A DNA stretch of 64,000 nucleotides from Prado023 sp963774745. GTDB lineage: Bacteria; Actinomycetota; Actinomycetes; S36-B12; CAIYMF01. The stretch spans positions 1 to 64,000 of the forward strand of contig CAVZGE010000004.1 in assembly GCA_963774745.1 (NCBI GenBank). Reading direction: 5' to 3'. A model generated the notes under the pieces. That model was given only the letters and a program-made list of their open reading frames with translations. It was not told where the DNA came from and did not search any database. The translations under genes were made by a program, and so were the position numbers. This document shows, piece by piece, positions 52,170 to 61,571 of this stretch (positions are counted from its first letter, which is position 1; every line of letters starts with the position of its first letter).

Positions 52170-54515
52170 CTACCCGGCGGCATCCGACAGGGCCTCGGCC
52201 ACGGCCTCGGCAACGGCATCGGCCAGCTCCCCGTCGAGCGGGTCCCCGTGCCGATCGACGAGGTAGAACACGTCGACGACCTCCGATCCCAGCGTGGAGA
52301 CCCGCGCGGCGGCGATATCGGTGCCGGTCGCCGCGATGGCCGTCCCCACGCGGTGCAGAAGTCCCGGGGCATCGTGGGCGCGGACCTCCATCACGGTCGC
52401 CCGGCTGGACGCGCCCGACACGATCTCCACCCGCGGGGGGGCGGTGGCGGGGGCATCCACGGGACGGGCAGCCTCATCGCGACGCGCCAGGCGGGCGGCC
52501 ACGTCGAACTGCCCGAGGATGGCGCGGCGGATGTCCTCCCGCAGGCGGTCCACCGCGGGCGGGTCACCGAACAGCGGGTTGACGCCCCACACCTCGATCG
52601 CCCGGGTGCCCACGACCGTCGTGACCGCCGAGCGGACCTCGAGCCGGTGCATCGACAGGATGCCGGCGACCAGCCCCAGCAGGCCCAGTGAGTCCGGTGC
52701 ACCGACGGTGATGTCGAAGCCCGACTCGTGCTCCTGCAGCAGGACCCGCACGCCCTCCCCGGAGGCCATCGCCATCTGGTCCTCGGACAGCCGGGGCTCG
52801 ACGGGAAGCTCCTCCCCGGCCAGCTGGCCGCGGACCCGGTCCACGAGCTCGGCCACCAGCGAGCGCTTCCACGAGGTCCAGGCCAGCGGACCGGTGGCCA
52901 GCGCATCAGCCTTCGTGAGGGCGGACAGCAGGTCGAGCATCTGCGCGGTCCCGACCGCCTGCGCGACGGTGTCGATGGTCTGTGGATCATCGAGGTCGCG
53001 CCGCGTGGCGGTATCGGGGAGCAGGAGGTGGTGCCGGCACATCTCCACCAGCACCTGGGCGTCCTCGGCCCCGAACCCGAGGTGCTCGGCGATCTCGGCG
53101 ACCAGGCCGACACCCACGTCGGTGTGGTCACGGCCGGGCCGACCCTTGCCGATGTCGTGCAGCAGCGCCCCGACGAGCAGCAGGTCGGGGCGGTGGACGT
53201 CGCGGGTGTAGGCGCACGCCTGGACGGCGGCCTCGAGCAGGTGCCGGTCGACCGTGTAGCGGTGCACCGGGTTGTGCTGCGGGGCCGACCGGACCACGTC
53301 CCAGTACGGGATCAGCGCGGTGATGACCCCGGCCTGGTCGAGGGTCTCCCAGACGGGGACCGCACTGCGCCCGGCCCCGAGCAGGGACACGAGGGCGTCG
53401 CGCGCAGGAGCCGGCCACGGCACGGGCATCGGCGCGGACTCCGCGACGAGCCGCGCGACGGCGTGCCGGCTGAGCAGGTTGCCGGACTGGGCCGCTGCGG
53501 CGGCGGCCCGGAGGATGAGGGTCGGATCACGGTCGGGGCGGGCATCGGCGGCCAGGACGGCCTCGCCGTCCTGCAGCACGACACCATCAGCCAGCGGGCT
53601 GCGCGCCGGCCCGCGCGCCTTCAGCCGCTTGAACCCCAGCTTCGGCCGCGCTCGGACGATCCGGTCCACCGCGTGCCACGTGACATCCGAGGCGACCCCG
53701 ATCGACCGGCCCGCCGCCGAGACGTCGCGAAGCAGGGTGTCGGCATCGGCCATCCCCAGCACTGCGGCGACCGGGCCCTGCTCCTGCTTGGCCAGCCGAT
53801 CGGTGGGCCGGCTGGCGACCCGATGCAGCGCGTCGCGCACGTCCAGGAGCAGCGCCTTGGCCGGTGCCAGCTCCCCGTGCGGGGCATCGGTGACCCACGA
53901 GGCGGCCACCGCCCGCAGGACGGTCAGGTCGCGCAGGCCACCGTAGGACTCCTTGAGGTCGGGTTCCAACAGGTGCGCCAGCTCGCCGCTGGCCGACGTC
54001 CGCTCGCGGACGGACGCCTGCAGGTCCGGCAGCCGGCGGGGCGCCAGCGCGCGCCAGTCGGCGAGCACCGACGTCTTGAGGGCTGCGGTCGCCGTCTCGT
54101 CCCCGGCAACCGTCCGGGCGTCCAGCATGCCCAGCACCACCTTGATGTCGGCTGCGGCCACCCGTCGGGCCTCCGAGACGGTCCGCACCGAGTGGTCCAG
54201 GCGGAGCCCGGAGTCCCAGATCGGGTACCAGAGCCGGTCGGCGACCTCGGCGATCGCGCCACCGGGGTGCAGGAGCACCAGGTCCAGGTCGCTGCCCGCA
54301 CTCATCTCGCCGCGGCCGTAGCCACCGACAGCCACGAGGGTGGCCCCCGCCTGTGCCGCGCCAGACTCCTCGAACAGCTCCACCAGCCACTGGTCGGTCA
54401 GGGCTGACAGGGCCACACGGGCCTGCCGGCTGGGCCTGGCCTGGGCCGCGAGCAGGTCGGAGCGTGCGGCCAGGAACCGGTCGCCGGGCGTGAGCTCGGA
54501 CGTGGTTGCGGACAT
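52170..54515 (-). CDS. glnD: PII uridylyltransferase / uridylyl-removing enzyme GlnD
   Basis: 781 residues. The nucleotidyltransferase motif VAVGGYGRGEMSAGSDLDLV lies near residues 60-80, the HD domain (LLLVGALLHDIGKGRPGRDH, VEMCRHHLLLPDTATRRDL) near 440-510, and two ACT domains at the C-terminus (SLGLLGLVAGILSMHRLEVR; APGLLHRVGTAIAATGTDIA). It modifies the PII protein in response to glutamine; in actinobacteria GlnD adenylylates GlnK at Tyr51. It is third in amt-glnK-glnD. The start at 54515 is chosen over an open upstream extension that would overlap glnK. Confidence 0.95.
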   Translation of the reverse strand: MSATTSELTPGDRFLAARSDLLAAQARPSRQARVALSALTDQWLVELFEESGAAQAGATLVAVGGYGRGEMSAGSDLDLVLLHPGGAIAEVADRLWYPIWDSGLRLDHSVRTVSEARRVAAADIKVVLGMLDARTVAGDETATAALKTSVLADWRALAPRRLPDLQASVRERTSASGELAHLLEPDLKESYGGLRDLTVLRAVAASWVTDAPHGELAPAKALLLDVRDALHRVASRPTDRLAKQEQGPVAAVLGMADADTLLRDVSAAGRSIGVASDVTWHAVDRIVRARPKLGFKRLKARGPARSPLADGVVLQDGEAVLAADARPDRDPTLILRAAAAAAQSGNLLSRHAVARLVAESAPMPVPWPAPARDALVSLLGAGRSAVPVWETLDQAGVITALIPYWDVVRSAPQHNPVHRYTVDRHLLEAAVQACAYTRDVHRPDLLLVGALLHDIGKGRPGRDHTDVGVGLVAEIAEHLGFGAEDAQVLVEMCRHHLLLPDTATRRDLDDPQTIDTVAQAVGTAQMLDLLSALTKADALATGPLAWTSWKRSLVAELVDRVRGQLAGEELPVEPRLSEDQMAMASGEGVRVLLQEHESGFDITVGAPDSLGLLGLVAGILSMHRLEVRSAVTTVVGTRAIEVWGVNPLFGDPPAVDRLREDIRRAILGQFDVAARLARRDEAARPVDAPATAPPRVEIVSGASSRATVMEVRAHDAPGLLHRVGTAIAATGTDIAAARVSTLGSEVVDVFYLVDRHGDPLDGELADAVAEAVAEALSDAAG

Positions 54516-54551
54516 GGTGTCCTCTCTGGGGCGGGTTGGTCTGGGGAATGG

Positions 54552-54586
54552 GACGATCCGCCGCCCTGGCCGGGCGACGGATCGTC
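54552..54586 (-). terminator. Hairpin between glnK and glnD
   Basis: Arms GACGATCCG / CGGATCGTC (54552-54560, 54578-54586) continue, after one mismatch, into CGCCC/GGGCG. It lies 18 bases after the glnK stop and could reduce read-through into glnD. Confidence 0.55.
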
Positions 54587-54603
54587 TCATCTGCCGCAGG
54601 CGG

Positions 54604-54942
54604 CTACAGGGCGTCCGGGCCGTGCTCGCCGGTGCGCACCCGCACGACGTCCTCGACCGGGATGGTCCAGACCTTGCCGTCGCCGATGCGTCCGGTCTGG
54701 GCGCTCTTGGTGATGACGTCCACCACCGCGGAGGCGTCGTCGTCCTCGACGAGCACCTCGATGCGGACCTTGGGGACCATGTCCACCGTGTACTCCGCGC
54801 CGCGGTACACCTCGGTGTGCCCACGCTGGCGGCCGTAGCCGCTGGCCTCGGAGATCGTCAGGCCGTGGATGCCGTAGGCCTCCAGCGCGCTCTTGACGTC
54901 CTCGAGCTTGAACGGCTTGATGATCGCGGTGACGAGCTTCAT
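54604..54942 (-). CDS. glnK: PII nitrogen regulatory protein GlnK
   Basis: 112 residues, standard PII length: MKLVTAIIKPFKLEDVKSAL, EASGYGRQRGHTEVYRGAEY, VPKVRIEVLVEDDDASAVVD, GRIGDGKVWTIPVEDVVRVR. The T-loop tyrosine that is nucleotidylated is Tyr51 in YRGAEYTVDM. It blocks AmtB when ammonium is plentiful. The start overlaps the amt stop by 4 bases. Confidence 0.97.
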   Translation of the reverse strand: MKLVTAIIKPFKLEDVKSALEAYGIHGLTISEASGYGRQRGHTEVYRGAEYTVDMVPKVRIEVLVEDDDASAVVDVITKSAQTGRIGDGKVWTIPVEDVVRVRTGEHGPDAL

Positions 54943-56279
54943 GCGTTCACCTCTTCCTTGCTGGTGCGGAGGGCGGACTGACCGATGCCGGCGAAGTGCC
55001 CGCCACCACCGGAGGAGCCCAGTTCGTAGGCCGTCTCAGCGTGCTCGGCCAGGTCGATGCCGGCGACCTCCTCGTCGGCGGAGACCCGGAAGCCGACCGT
55101 CTTCTTGATGGCGAAGCCGACCACCAGGGTCACCAGGAACGAGTAGGCCAGCACCGAGAAGGAGCCGATCGCCTGCTTGCCCAGCAGATCGAAGCCACCG
55201 CCGTAGAACAGGCCGTCCACGGCGCTGTAGCCGGACTTGGTGGTCGCGATGAAGCCCAGGGCCAAGGACCCGACGAGCCCGCCGACCAGGTGGACGCCGA
55301 CGACGTCGAGCGAGTCGTCGATCCGGAAGCGGAACTTCAGTCCCACCGCCAGGGCGCAGAGGATGCCGGCCACCAGACCCAGGCCGACCGCGGCGTAGGG
55401 CACGACGAACGCGCACGCCGGGGTGATCGCCACGAGGCCGGCGACGGCGCCGGACGCAGCACCCAGTGAGGTCGGGTGCCCGTCGCGGATCTTCTCCAGG
55501 ATGGACCAGCCGACGATACCGGCAGCGGTCGCGAGCATGGTGTTGGTGAAGGCGAGCGCCGCGGTCTGGTTGGCGCCCAGCGCCGACCCGGCGTTGAACC
55601 CGAACCACCCGAAGTACAGCAGGCCGGAGCCGAGCAGCACCAGGGGAAGGCTGTGCGGCTTCATCTGCGTCTTGGGCCAGCCGACGCGCTTGCCCAGGAC
55701 GATGGCCAGGGCCAGGCCCGCGGCACCGGCGTTGATGTGGACCGCGGTCCCACCGGCGAAGTCCAGCACGCCCAGGTTCGCCAGCCAGCCCGCGTCACTG
55801 CCGCCGAGCTCGGTGCTGCCGAAGTCGAACACCCAGTGCGCCACGGGGAAGTAGACCAGGGTGACCCAGATGGCGGCGAAGATGCCCCAGCCGAGGAACT
55901 TGGTCCGGTCAGCGATGGCGCCCGAGATCAGCGCCACCGTGATGATCGCGAACATGAGCTGGAACATCGCGAAGACCAGCGCGGGAATCGGGTAGTACCC
56001 GCCGTTGCTCGCAGTCTGGCCGATGAGCTCGCCCAGGCCGATCTGCCCGAGGCCACCCCACAGGCCGTTGCCCGTGTCACCGAAGGCGACCGAGTAGCCG
56101 TAGAGCACCCAGAGGATGCTCACGATGCCGATCGCGATGAACGACATCATCATCATGTTCAGGACGCTCTTGGCGCGCACCATGCCGCCGTAGAAGAACG
56201 CCAGGCCGGGTGTCATGAGCAGCACCAGTGCTGCGCTCATGAGCAACCAGGCGGTATCGCCGGTATTGATCTCCGGCAT
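54939..56279 (-). CDS. amt: Ammonium transporter Amt
   Basis: 446 residues, 11 membrane helices. Amt signatures: GLAFFYGGMVRAKSVLNMMM, DFAGGTAVHINAGAAGLALA (first pore His), GVHLVGGLVGSLALGFIAT (second His), and GWFGFNAGSALGANQTAALA. The ATG at 56279 sits 8-9 bases from AGGGAG; ATG 56285 and GTG 56288 are alternatives but too close to the RBS. First gene of amt-glnK-glnD, expected to be induced under nitrogen limitation. Confidence 0.95.
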   Translation of the reverse strand: MPEINTGDTAWLLMSAALVLLMTPGLAFFYGGMVRAKSVLNMMMMSFIAIGIVSILWVLYGYSVAFGDTGNGLWGGLGQIGLGELIGQTASNGGYYPIPALVFAMFQLMFAIITVALISGAIADRTKFLGWGIFAAIWVTLVYFPVAHWVFDFGSTELGGSDAGWLANLGVLDFAGGTAVHINAGAAGLALAIVLGKRVGWPKTQMKPHSLPLVLLGSGLLYFGWFGFNAGSALGANQTAALAFTNTMLATAAGIVGWSILEKIRDGHPTSLGAASGAVAGLVAITPACAFVVPYAAVGLGLVAGILCALAVGLKFRFRIDDSLDVVGVHLVGGLVGSLALGFIATTKSGYSAVDGLFYGGGFDLLGKQAIGSFSVLAYSFLVTLVVGFAIKKTVGFRVSADEEVAGIDLAEHAETAYELGSSGGGGHFAGIGQSALRTSKEEVNA

Positions 56280-56525
56280 GCCCATCACTCCCTCTCGTGG
56301 TTGTCCTGACCCCAGTCGGGGTCTTGGAACGAGGGTCCCCGGGCCGTGTTGCGCGGCACTGCCCCGCAGTGTTACCGGCCCGTGACGAACCCAGATCCTG
56401 AGTTACGAACAGGTTGCGCGCCTCAGGGCCGGGCGCCCGCTGACCCCTCGAGACGGGCGCGGCGCAGGGCATCGGGCGATCCCCGGCGGCCGGTGCGCGC
56501 GTGGCCGGCGGTCTACGCTGCAGGG

Positions 56526-58274
56526 ATGAGCGACGCGAACCCGGACTCCCCCACCAGCACGGCATTCCCGGTCAGCTCCCCCACCGCGGCGGCCGCCGGC
56601 CGTGCCGCCCTCGCCTCGTGGCTGGAAGCCCAGCCGATCGACCTGTTCGCCGACGACCGGGACCTCGCGGCGCTCGTGGCCCACCATGGGCTCGACGCCC
56701 GGATCCCTGCGCTGCACGCCGCGGGCCGTGCCGTCGCGGGGCCCCTGGACGTCGCTGCGCGGCGCAACGACCTCCCGGGCAACCATCCGGTGCTCGAGGA
56801 GTGGGACCCGATCGGGCGCCACACAGCCGCGGTGGCCCACCATCCCAGCCACCGCGAGGCGGGCAGGGCCATCTACGGCACCGGCGTGATGACCGCCTAC
56901 GGCGAGGTCGGCGTCGACGGCCGCGCGCCCGGCAGCTCGCCGCGCCGACCGGTGGCCCCTGCGCCGCAACGCTTCATCCTCACGCTGTTCTACCTCACGG
57001 CCCAGGCCGGTGAGGCCGGGCACAACTGCCCGCTGGCCTGCGACGCCGGGGCGATCCGCACGCTGCAGCACCTGGGGACCGCCGAGCAGCAGGCCGCGTT
57101 CCTGCCCGGGCTGCTCGACCCGGACTTCGACACGAACCTGACCGCCTCGCAGTTCCTCACCGAGGTGCAGGGCGGCTCCGACGTCGGCGCCAACGCGGTG
57201 GTGGCCACCCCGGTCGGCGACCACGACGGTGGGCCCGGCTCGGCATGGTCGATCAGCGGCGAGAAGTGGTTCTGCTCCAACGCGGACGCGGACGTGTTCC
57301 TGATCACCGCGCGGGTGGCCGAGCCGCGCACGGGCACCAAGGGCCTGGGCCTGTTCCTGGTCCCGAGGCTTGGAGCCGACGGCACTCCGAACGGGTTCCG
57401 GATCCGACGACTGAAGACCAAGCTCGGCACCCGGTCGATGGCCAGCGGGGAGATCGACTTCACAGCTGCCCGGGCCACCGCGCTCGGTCCCGTCAGCGAG
57501 GGCTTCCGCAACGTGATGGACCTGGTCATCACCACCTCGCGGTTGTTCAACGCCGCCGGGTGCGCGGCCCATGCCCGACGCGCCTGGGTGGTCGCCGCCA
57601 CCTACGCCCAGCACCGCACGGCGTTCGGCCAGCCCATCGGGGGGTTCCCGCTGGTGGCCGAGACCCTGGCGTGGATCCGCGCGGATGCGGTGGCGTGCCT
57701 GGCCTCCACGCTGATGCTGGCGGGCCTCCAGGAGCAGGTGGACGATGGGTCCATCAGCGACATCGATGCCGCGTTCTTCCGGGTGGCGATCAACCTGAAC
57801 AAGCTGCAGACGTCGGTGCTCGCCCACGACGCGGTGAACCGGGGCATCGAGGTGCTCGGCGGCAACGGTGCCATCGAGACGTTCAGCGTGCTGCCGCGGC
57901 TCCTGCGCGACAACGTGGTCTACGAGAACTGGGAGGGCAGCCACAACGTCCTGCGGGCCCAGGTCCTGCGCGACTGCGCCCGGCTGGGCGTGCACTCCGG
58001 CTTCTTCGATGCCCTGGCCGAACGGCTCGGCGCCGAGCATGCCGAGGCGTTGGCGGTCGACCGCGCGGCGCTCGTGGCCGTCCTCGACGCACCGGCAGAT
58101 GTCCGCGACCTGCAGTTCCGTCGGCTGGGCACGCGCATGGCCATCTGGGTGATGCTGGCCGCGATGGCACCAGTGCCCGAGTTCGCCGCTGCCCGCCTGC
58201 TCACCGAACGGCACCTGCGCGAGCTGCCCATCGACGACGCGTACCTGGGGGCGGTGGCGGCCCTGCAGCGCTGA
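56526..58274 (+). CDS. AidB-like acyl-CoA dehydrogenase family protein
   Basis: 582 residues, longer than ordinary acyl-CoA dehydrogenases (about 390). Motifs: NCPLACDAGAIRTLQHLGTA, ASQFLTEVQGGSDVGANAVV, WSISGEKWFCSNADADVFLI, IRRLKTKLGTRSMASGEIDF and RLLRDNVVYENWEGSHNVLR. The YENWEGSHNV sequence and extra N- and C-terminal regions are typical of the AidB branch, linked to alkylation damage protection, though many members have unknown substrates. It is divergent from amt. A repeat cluster follows the stop. Confidence 0.85.
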   Translation: MSDANPDSPTSTAFPVSSPTAAAAGRAALASWLEAQPIDLFADDRDLAALVAHHGLDARIPALHAAGRAVAGPLDVAARRNDLPGNHPVLEEWDPIGRHTAAVAHHPSHREAGRAIYGTGVMTAYGEVGVDGRAPGSSPRRPVAPAPQRFILTLFYLTAQAGEAGHNCPLACDAGAIRTLQHLGTAEQQAAFLPGLLDPDFDTNLTASQFLTEVQGGSDVGANAVVATPVGDHDGGPGSAWSISGEKWFCSNADADVFLITARVAEPRTGTKGLGLFLVPRLGADGTPNGFRIRRLKTKLGTRSMASGEIDFTAARATALGPVSEGFRNVMDLVITTSRLFNAAGCAAHARRAWVVAATYAQHRTAFGQPIGGFPLVAETLAWIRADAVACLASTLMLAGLQEQVDDGSISDIDAAFFRVAINLNKLQTSVLAHDAVNRGIEVLGGNGAIETFSVLPRLLRDNVVYENWEGSHNVLRAQVLRDCARLGVHSGFFDALAERLGAEHAEALAVDRAALVAVLDAPADVRDLQFRRLGTRMAIWVMLAAMAPVPEFAAARLLTERHLRELPIDDAYLGAVAALQR

Positions 58275-58295
58275 GGCGCCGGCGGCCCATCGGCC

Positions 58296-58484
58296 CGAAC
58301 CTCGCAGCCGTTGGTGTCGATCCCGGTGTCTCGGCGGGCTGTGGGGCGGGTGCGGCGCAAACCTCGCGGCCGCTGCGGTTGAACCCTGTCGTGGCTCAGC
58401 GGCCCTTTTGACGGGAGCGGCCGCGAGGCTCGTCCACGACCCCCGCACGCGCGCCCCGTTCGACGGGAACGGCCGCGAGGTTGC
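58296..58484. repeat. Four copies of a 29-bp intergenic repeat, two direct then two inverted
   Basis: Copies at 58296-58324, 58358-58386 (plus orientation) and 58404-58432, 58456-58484 (minus orientation). The shared core is AACCTCGCGGCCG followed by a variable part and GTCGAA. The array sits between the ends of the AidB-like gene and ftsY, with the last copy touching the ftsY stop. Inverted pairs can fold into nested hairpins, so it may end both convergent transcripts. Confidence 0.75.
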
Positions 58485-59627
58485 TCAGGCGTCGAGAAGG
58501 GCGTTGACGAAGTCCTCGGGCACGAACGGGGCCAGGTCGTCAGGGCCCTCGCCCAGGCCGACCAGCTTGACCGGAACCCCGAGCTCACGCTGCACGGCGA
58601 CCACGATCCCCCCCTTGGCTGTCCCGTCGAGCTTGGTGAGCACCAGGCCGGTGACGTCCACGACCTCGCTGAACACCCGGGCCTGGGTCAGGCCGTTCTG
58701 GCCAGTGGTCGCGTCGAGCACGAGCAGCACCTCGTCGACCGGGGCCTGCTTCTCGATGACGCGCTTGACCTTGCCCAGCTCGTCCATGAGCCCGACCTTC
58801 GTGTGCAGCCGCCCCGCGGTGTCGATCAGGACGGCATCGGCCTCGGACTCCATGCCGACGCGGACGGCGTCGAAGGCCACCGAGGCGGGGTCGCCCCCGG
58901 CCGGGCCGCGCACGACGGTCGCACCGACCCGGTCGCCCCAGGACTGCAGCTGGTCGGCGGCGGCGGCACGGAACGTGTCGGCCGCACCGAGCACGACATG
59001 CTGGTCGTCGGCGATGAGCACGCGGGCGAGCTTGCCGGTGGTGGTCGTCTTGCCGGTGCCGTTGACCCCCACCACGAGGATGATCGCGGGGTGCCCCTCG
59101 TGGCGGCGCGCGAGGGTCCGGTCCATGGCGGGATCCACGAGCGCCAGCAGCTCCTCGCCGAGCATGGCGCGCACGCGACCCGGATCGCCGGTGCCCTCGA
59201 CGCGCACCCGGGTCCGCAGCCGCTGGACGAGCTCGGTGGTGGGGGCCACGCCCAGGTCGGCCTGGAGCAGGAGGGTCTCGACGTCCTCCCAGTCCTGCTC
59301 GGAGACCGAGTCGCTGGACAGCAGGGCGAGCAGCCCCTTGCCCAGCACGCTCTGGCTGCGGGCCAGCCGTGCGCGCAGCCGGACCAGGCGCCCGGCGGTG
59401 GGTGCCGGCACCTCGAGCCCGGGCGCGGTCGGACCGGTGGGGGCGGGGATGGTCGGTGCCGGTGGGGCCAGGGTGCCGGTGCCGGTGCCGGCGTCGAGGG
59501 TCGGGGCCGTTGGGCCGCTGACGGTGGGCGGCGTGCCCCGCCGGCTGCGGACCAGGACCACCCCGCCGACGACGACCAGCAGGAACACAGCCAGGGCGAT
59601 CAGGATGTAGGGAAGTGCGTCTTGCAC
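58485..59627 (-). CDS. ftsY: Signal recognition particle receptor FtsY
   Basis: 380 residues. An N-terminal membrane helix (YILIALAVFLLVVVGGVVLV) and a Pro/Thr/Gly linker precede the NG domain: LLQADLGVAPTTELVQRLR, ILVVGVNGTGKTTTTGKLAR, VLGAADTFRAAAADQLQSWG, DAVLIDTAGRLHTKVGLMDE, GLVLTKLDGTAKGGIVVAVQ, LVGLGEGPDDLAPFVPEDFV. It docks SRP at the membrane. The true transmembrane anchor is typical of actinobacterial FtsY. Confidence 0.96.
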   Translation of the reverse strand: MQDALPYILIALAVFLLVVVGGVVLVRSRRGTPPTVSGPTAPTLDAGTGTGTLAPPAPTIPAPTGPTAPGLEVPAPTAGRLVRLRARLARSQSVLGKGLLALLSSDSVSEQDWEDVETLLLQADLGVAPTTELVQRLRTRVRVEGTGDPGRVRAMLGEELLALVDPAMDRTLARRHEGHPAIILVVGVNGTGKTTTTGKLARVLIADDQHVVLGAADTFRAAAADQLQSWGDRVGATVVRGPAGGDPASVAFDAVRVGMESEADAVLIDTAGRLHTKVGLMDELGKVKRVIEKQAPVDEVLLVLDATTGQNGLTQARVFSEVVDVTGLVLTKLDGTAKGGIVVAVQRELGVPVKLVGLGEGPDDLAPFVPEDFVNALLDA

Positions 59628-59656
59628 GGGTCACGCCTATCGGTCGGGGACGACGG

Positions 59657-59675
59657 GTCCCGAGATCCTCGGGAC
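59657..59675. repeat. Short hairpin upstream of ftsY
   Basis: Arms GTCCCGAG / CTCGGGAC (8 bp) with a 3-base loop, 30 bases before the ftsY start on the minus strand, within its leader. Possibly part of a terminator pair with the larger hairpin at 59698-59739. Confidence 0.4.
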
Positions 59676-59697
59676 TGACCACCATTGTCCCAGAGCA

Positions 59698-59739
59698 CGG
59701 CGGTGCCGGTGCCCACCTGCGCGAGCACCGGCACCGCCG
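59698..59739 (-). terminator. Terminator hairpin of the secreted propeller gene
   Basis: Perfect 15-bp arms (59698-59712, 59725-59739; core GCGGTGCCGGTGC) with a 12-base loop, 6 bases after the stop at 59746 on the minus strand. It separates this gene from ftsY. Confidence 0.7.
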
Positions 59740-59745
59740 CCGCGA

Positions 59746-61461
59746 CTACCGCACGCGCCAGGTGCGCGTCCAGGTCGGCGACGCGCCGTACGTCGGCCCA
59801 GCGCTGGCCTTCGGGACCGCCACGATGCTGACCGTGACCACCACGTTCCGGTAGCCCCTGGTCCGGACCTTGACCTTGCCGGACTTGTACACCGTGAACC
59901 GGCACAGCTTCCAGGAGCTGAGTCCCGTCCCGTTCGTGCAGGTCCGGGTCACCACCCGATTGGCCTTGGCCGACTTCTTCGCCGAGGTCACCAGGGTGGT
60001 GGTGCCCCACCGACTGGGTCGGTAGGACGCCTTCTTCGCCTTGACCTTCAGCCACACCGGCACGACCGGGGTCACCGCCACCGACGGCTCCGAGACACTG
60101 GACAGGCTCGCCGTGTTCGTCGAGGTCACCGTGAACGTGTAGGGCGTGCCGTTGGTGAGCCCCCCGATCGTGCACGACGTCGCCGTCGTGACGCACGCCG
60201 CCGCGGCCGGGGTCGGGGTCACGGTGTACGAGCCGATCGGCACGCCGCCGGTGTCGGCCGGCGCCGTCCACGAGACCGTCACCTGCGTGTTGCCCGGCGC
60301 ACCCGACACCCCCGTCGCCTTCCCCGGAGCGACGGCTGCATAGGTGTAGGCCGCTACCTTCGTCGCGGTCATCCCCGCGCCGGACACGGTCACCGGGACG
60401 ACTCCCGCAGTGGTCACCTTCGGGATCACGACCTCCACGGTCGAGAACTCGACGGGCCGTGCGGTCAGCGCCGCTGGCACGCCGCCGAAGGAGACGGCCG
60501 TGACCCGGTCCAGGTTGGTCCCGGTGATCGTCGCAACGCCCCCTCCGGTCACCGGGCCGCTGGTCGGGGCGACCGTGGCGATGGTGGGCGCCGGGGTGTA
60601 GGTGAACACGCGGTTCGTCAAATCACCGACGAGGACCACGCCGCTGACGGGATGGACCGCCACCCCGAACGGAACGTCCAGCCCCGTGAGCGTGTCGGCG
60701 GCCGGCAGCGTGACCGCCCCCTTGGGGAACACCGACACCACATCGGCCTCGTACTGGCTGACGTACGCCGTGGCGGTGGCCGGGTGGAAGGCGACCCAGA
60801 CGGGATAGATGATGCCTGATCCGGTCTTCGCCGCGTTCGGGGTGGTCTGGCCCTTGTCGAACACCTGCACCGAGTTGCTGCCGTAACTGGGCACGTACAG
60901 GTCACCCGTGCCGGGCTGCACGTCGATGCCGATCGGTTCGGGCGCCGTGGCGAACTGCATCCCGGGGGTCAGCTGCGCACCGTAGAACACGTAGACCGCG
61001 TCGCCCGACAACGAGCTGACCAGCAGGTTCCCCGAGGCAGACAGTGCGAGCCCGCTCGGCTCGGGGACGCAGCACCGGGTCTTGGCCACGTTCGGCGTCG
61101 TGGTCGCCGGGTCGTACACCAGGATGCTGTCGGTGTTGTAGTTGGCGACGAACACCTCACCCGTGGCGGGCTTGGTCATGACGTCGAGGGGTCCAGATGC
61201 CCCCGTCAGGGTGCGTGCGGCGTTCGCGGAGGTCGCCCCGGGGTCGTACACCGACACCTGGGTTCCGCTGCCCTCACCCCACTGAGTCACGTAGACGCTG
61301 CCCGCCGCGTCGATGTCGATCCCCCCGGGCAGCGCGGGTATGGCCAGCGGGGCCGTACCGGGGTCCGGGGCCTGGGCGAGGACGGGACTGGCGCCTGAGG
61401 CGACCAGCGCTACGACTGACAGCACGGTGATGCCCACTCGAGTAGCCCGGTTCGTTCTCAT
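59746..61461 (-). CDS. Secreted beta-propeller / IPT / fibronectin III protein
   Basis: 571 residues. A signal peptide (TRVGITVLSVVALVASGASP, cleaved near VLAQA) leads to an NHL/YVTN-like propeller of repeated blades (GSVYVTQWGEG, GEVFVANYNTDSILVYDPAT, GDLYVPSYGSNSVQVFDKGQ, VVLVGDLTNRVFTYTPAP). An IPT/TIG domain (TIATVAPTSGPVTGGGVATI) and one fibronectin III domain (APGNTQVTVSWTAPADTGGV) follow. The last about 100 residues are basic and beta-rich with two cysteines (RTCTNGTGLSSWKLCRFTVY). It probably binds cell-surface or extracellular polymers. No catalytic motif is seen. It is an accessory gene inserted between smc and ftsY. Confidence 0.82.
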   Translation of the reverse strand: MRTNRATRVGITVLSVVALVASGASPVLAQAPDPGTAPLAIPALPGGIDIDAAGSVYVTQWGEGSGTQVSVYDPGATSANAARTLTGASGPLDVMTKPATGEVFVANYNTDSILVYDPATTTPNVAKTRCCVPEPSGLALSASGNLLVSSLSGDAVYVFYGAQLTPGMQFATAPEPIGIDVQPGTGDLYVPSYGSNSVQVFDKGQTTPNAAKTGSGIIYPVWVAFHPATATAYVSQYEADVVSVFPKGAVTLPAADTLTGLDVPFGVAVHPVSGVVLVGDLTNRVFTYTPAPTIATVAPTSGPVTGGGVATITGTNLDRVTAVSFGGVPAALTARPVEFSTVEVVIPKVTTAGVVPVTVSGAGMTATKVAAYTYAAVAPGKATGVSGAPGNTQVTVSWTAPADTGGVPIGSYTVTPTPAAAACVTTATSCTIGGLTNGTPYTFTVTSTNTASLSSVSEPSVAVTPVVPVWLKVKAKKASYRPSRWGTTTLVTSAKKSAKANRVVTRTCTNGTGLSSWKLCRFTVYKSGKVKVRTRGYRNVVVTVSIVAVPKASAGPTYGASPTWTRTWRVR

Positions 61462-61571
61462 ACCTCGAAGTTACTCGCCGGTAACATGACCCGGACAGGG
61501 GCTTCCGACCCCTACCTCGCCGGATTCTCGACCGGAGCAGCGACACCATCCCCGGGGCCTGACCGGCGAGC

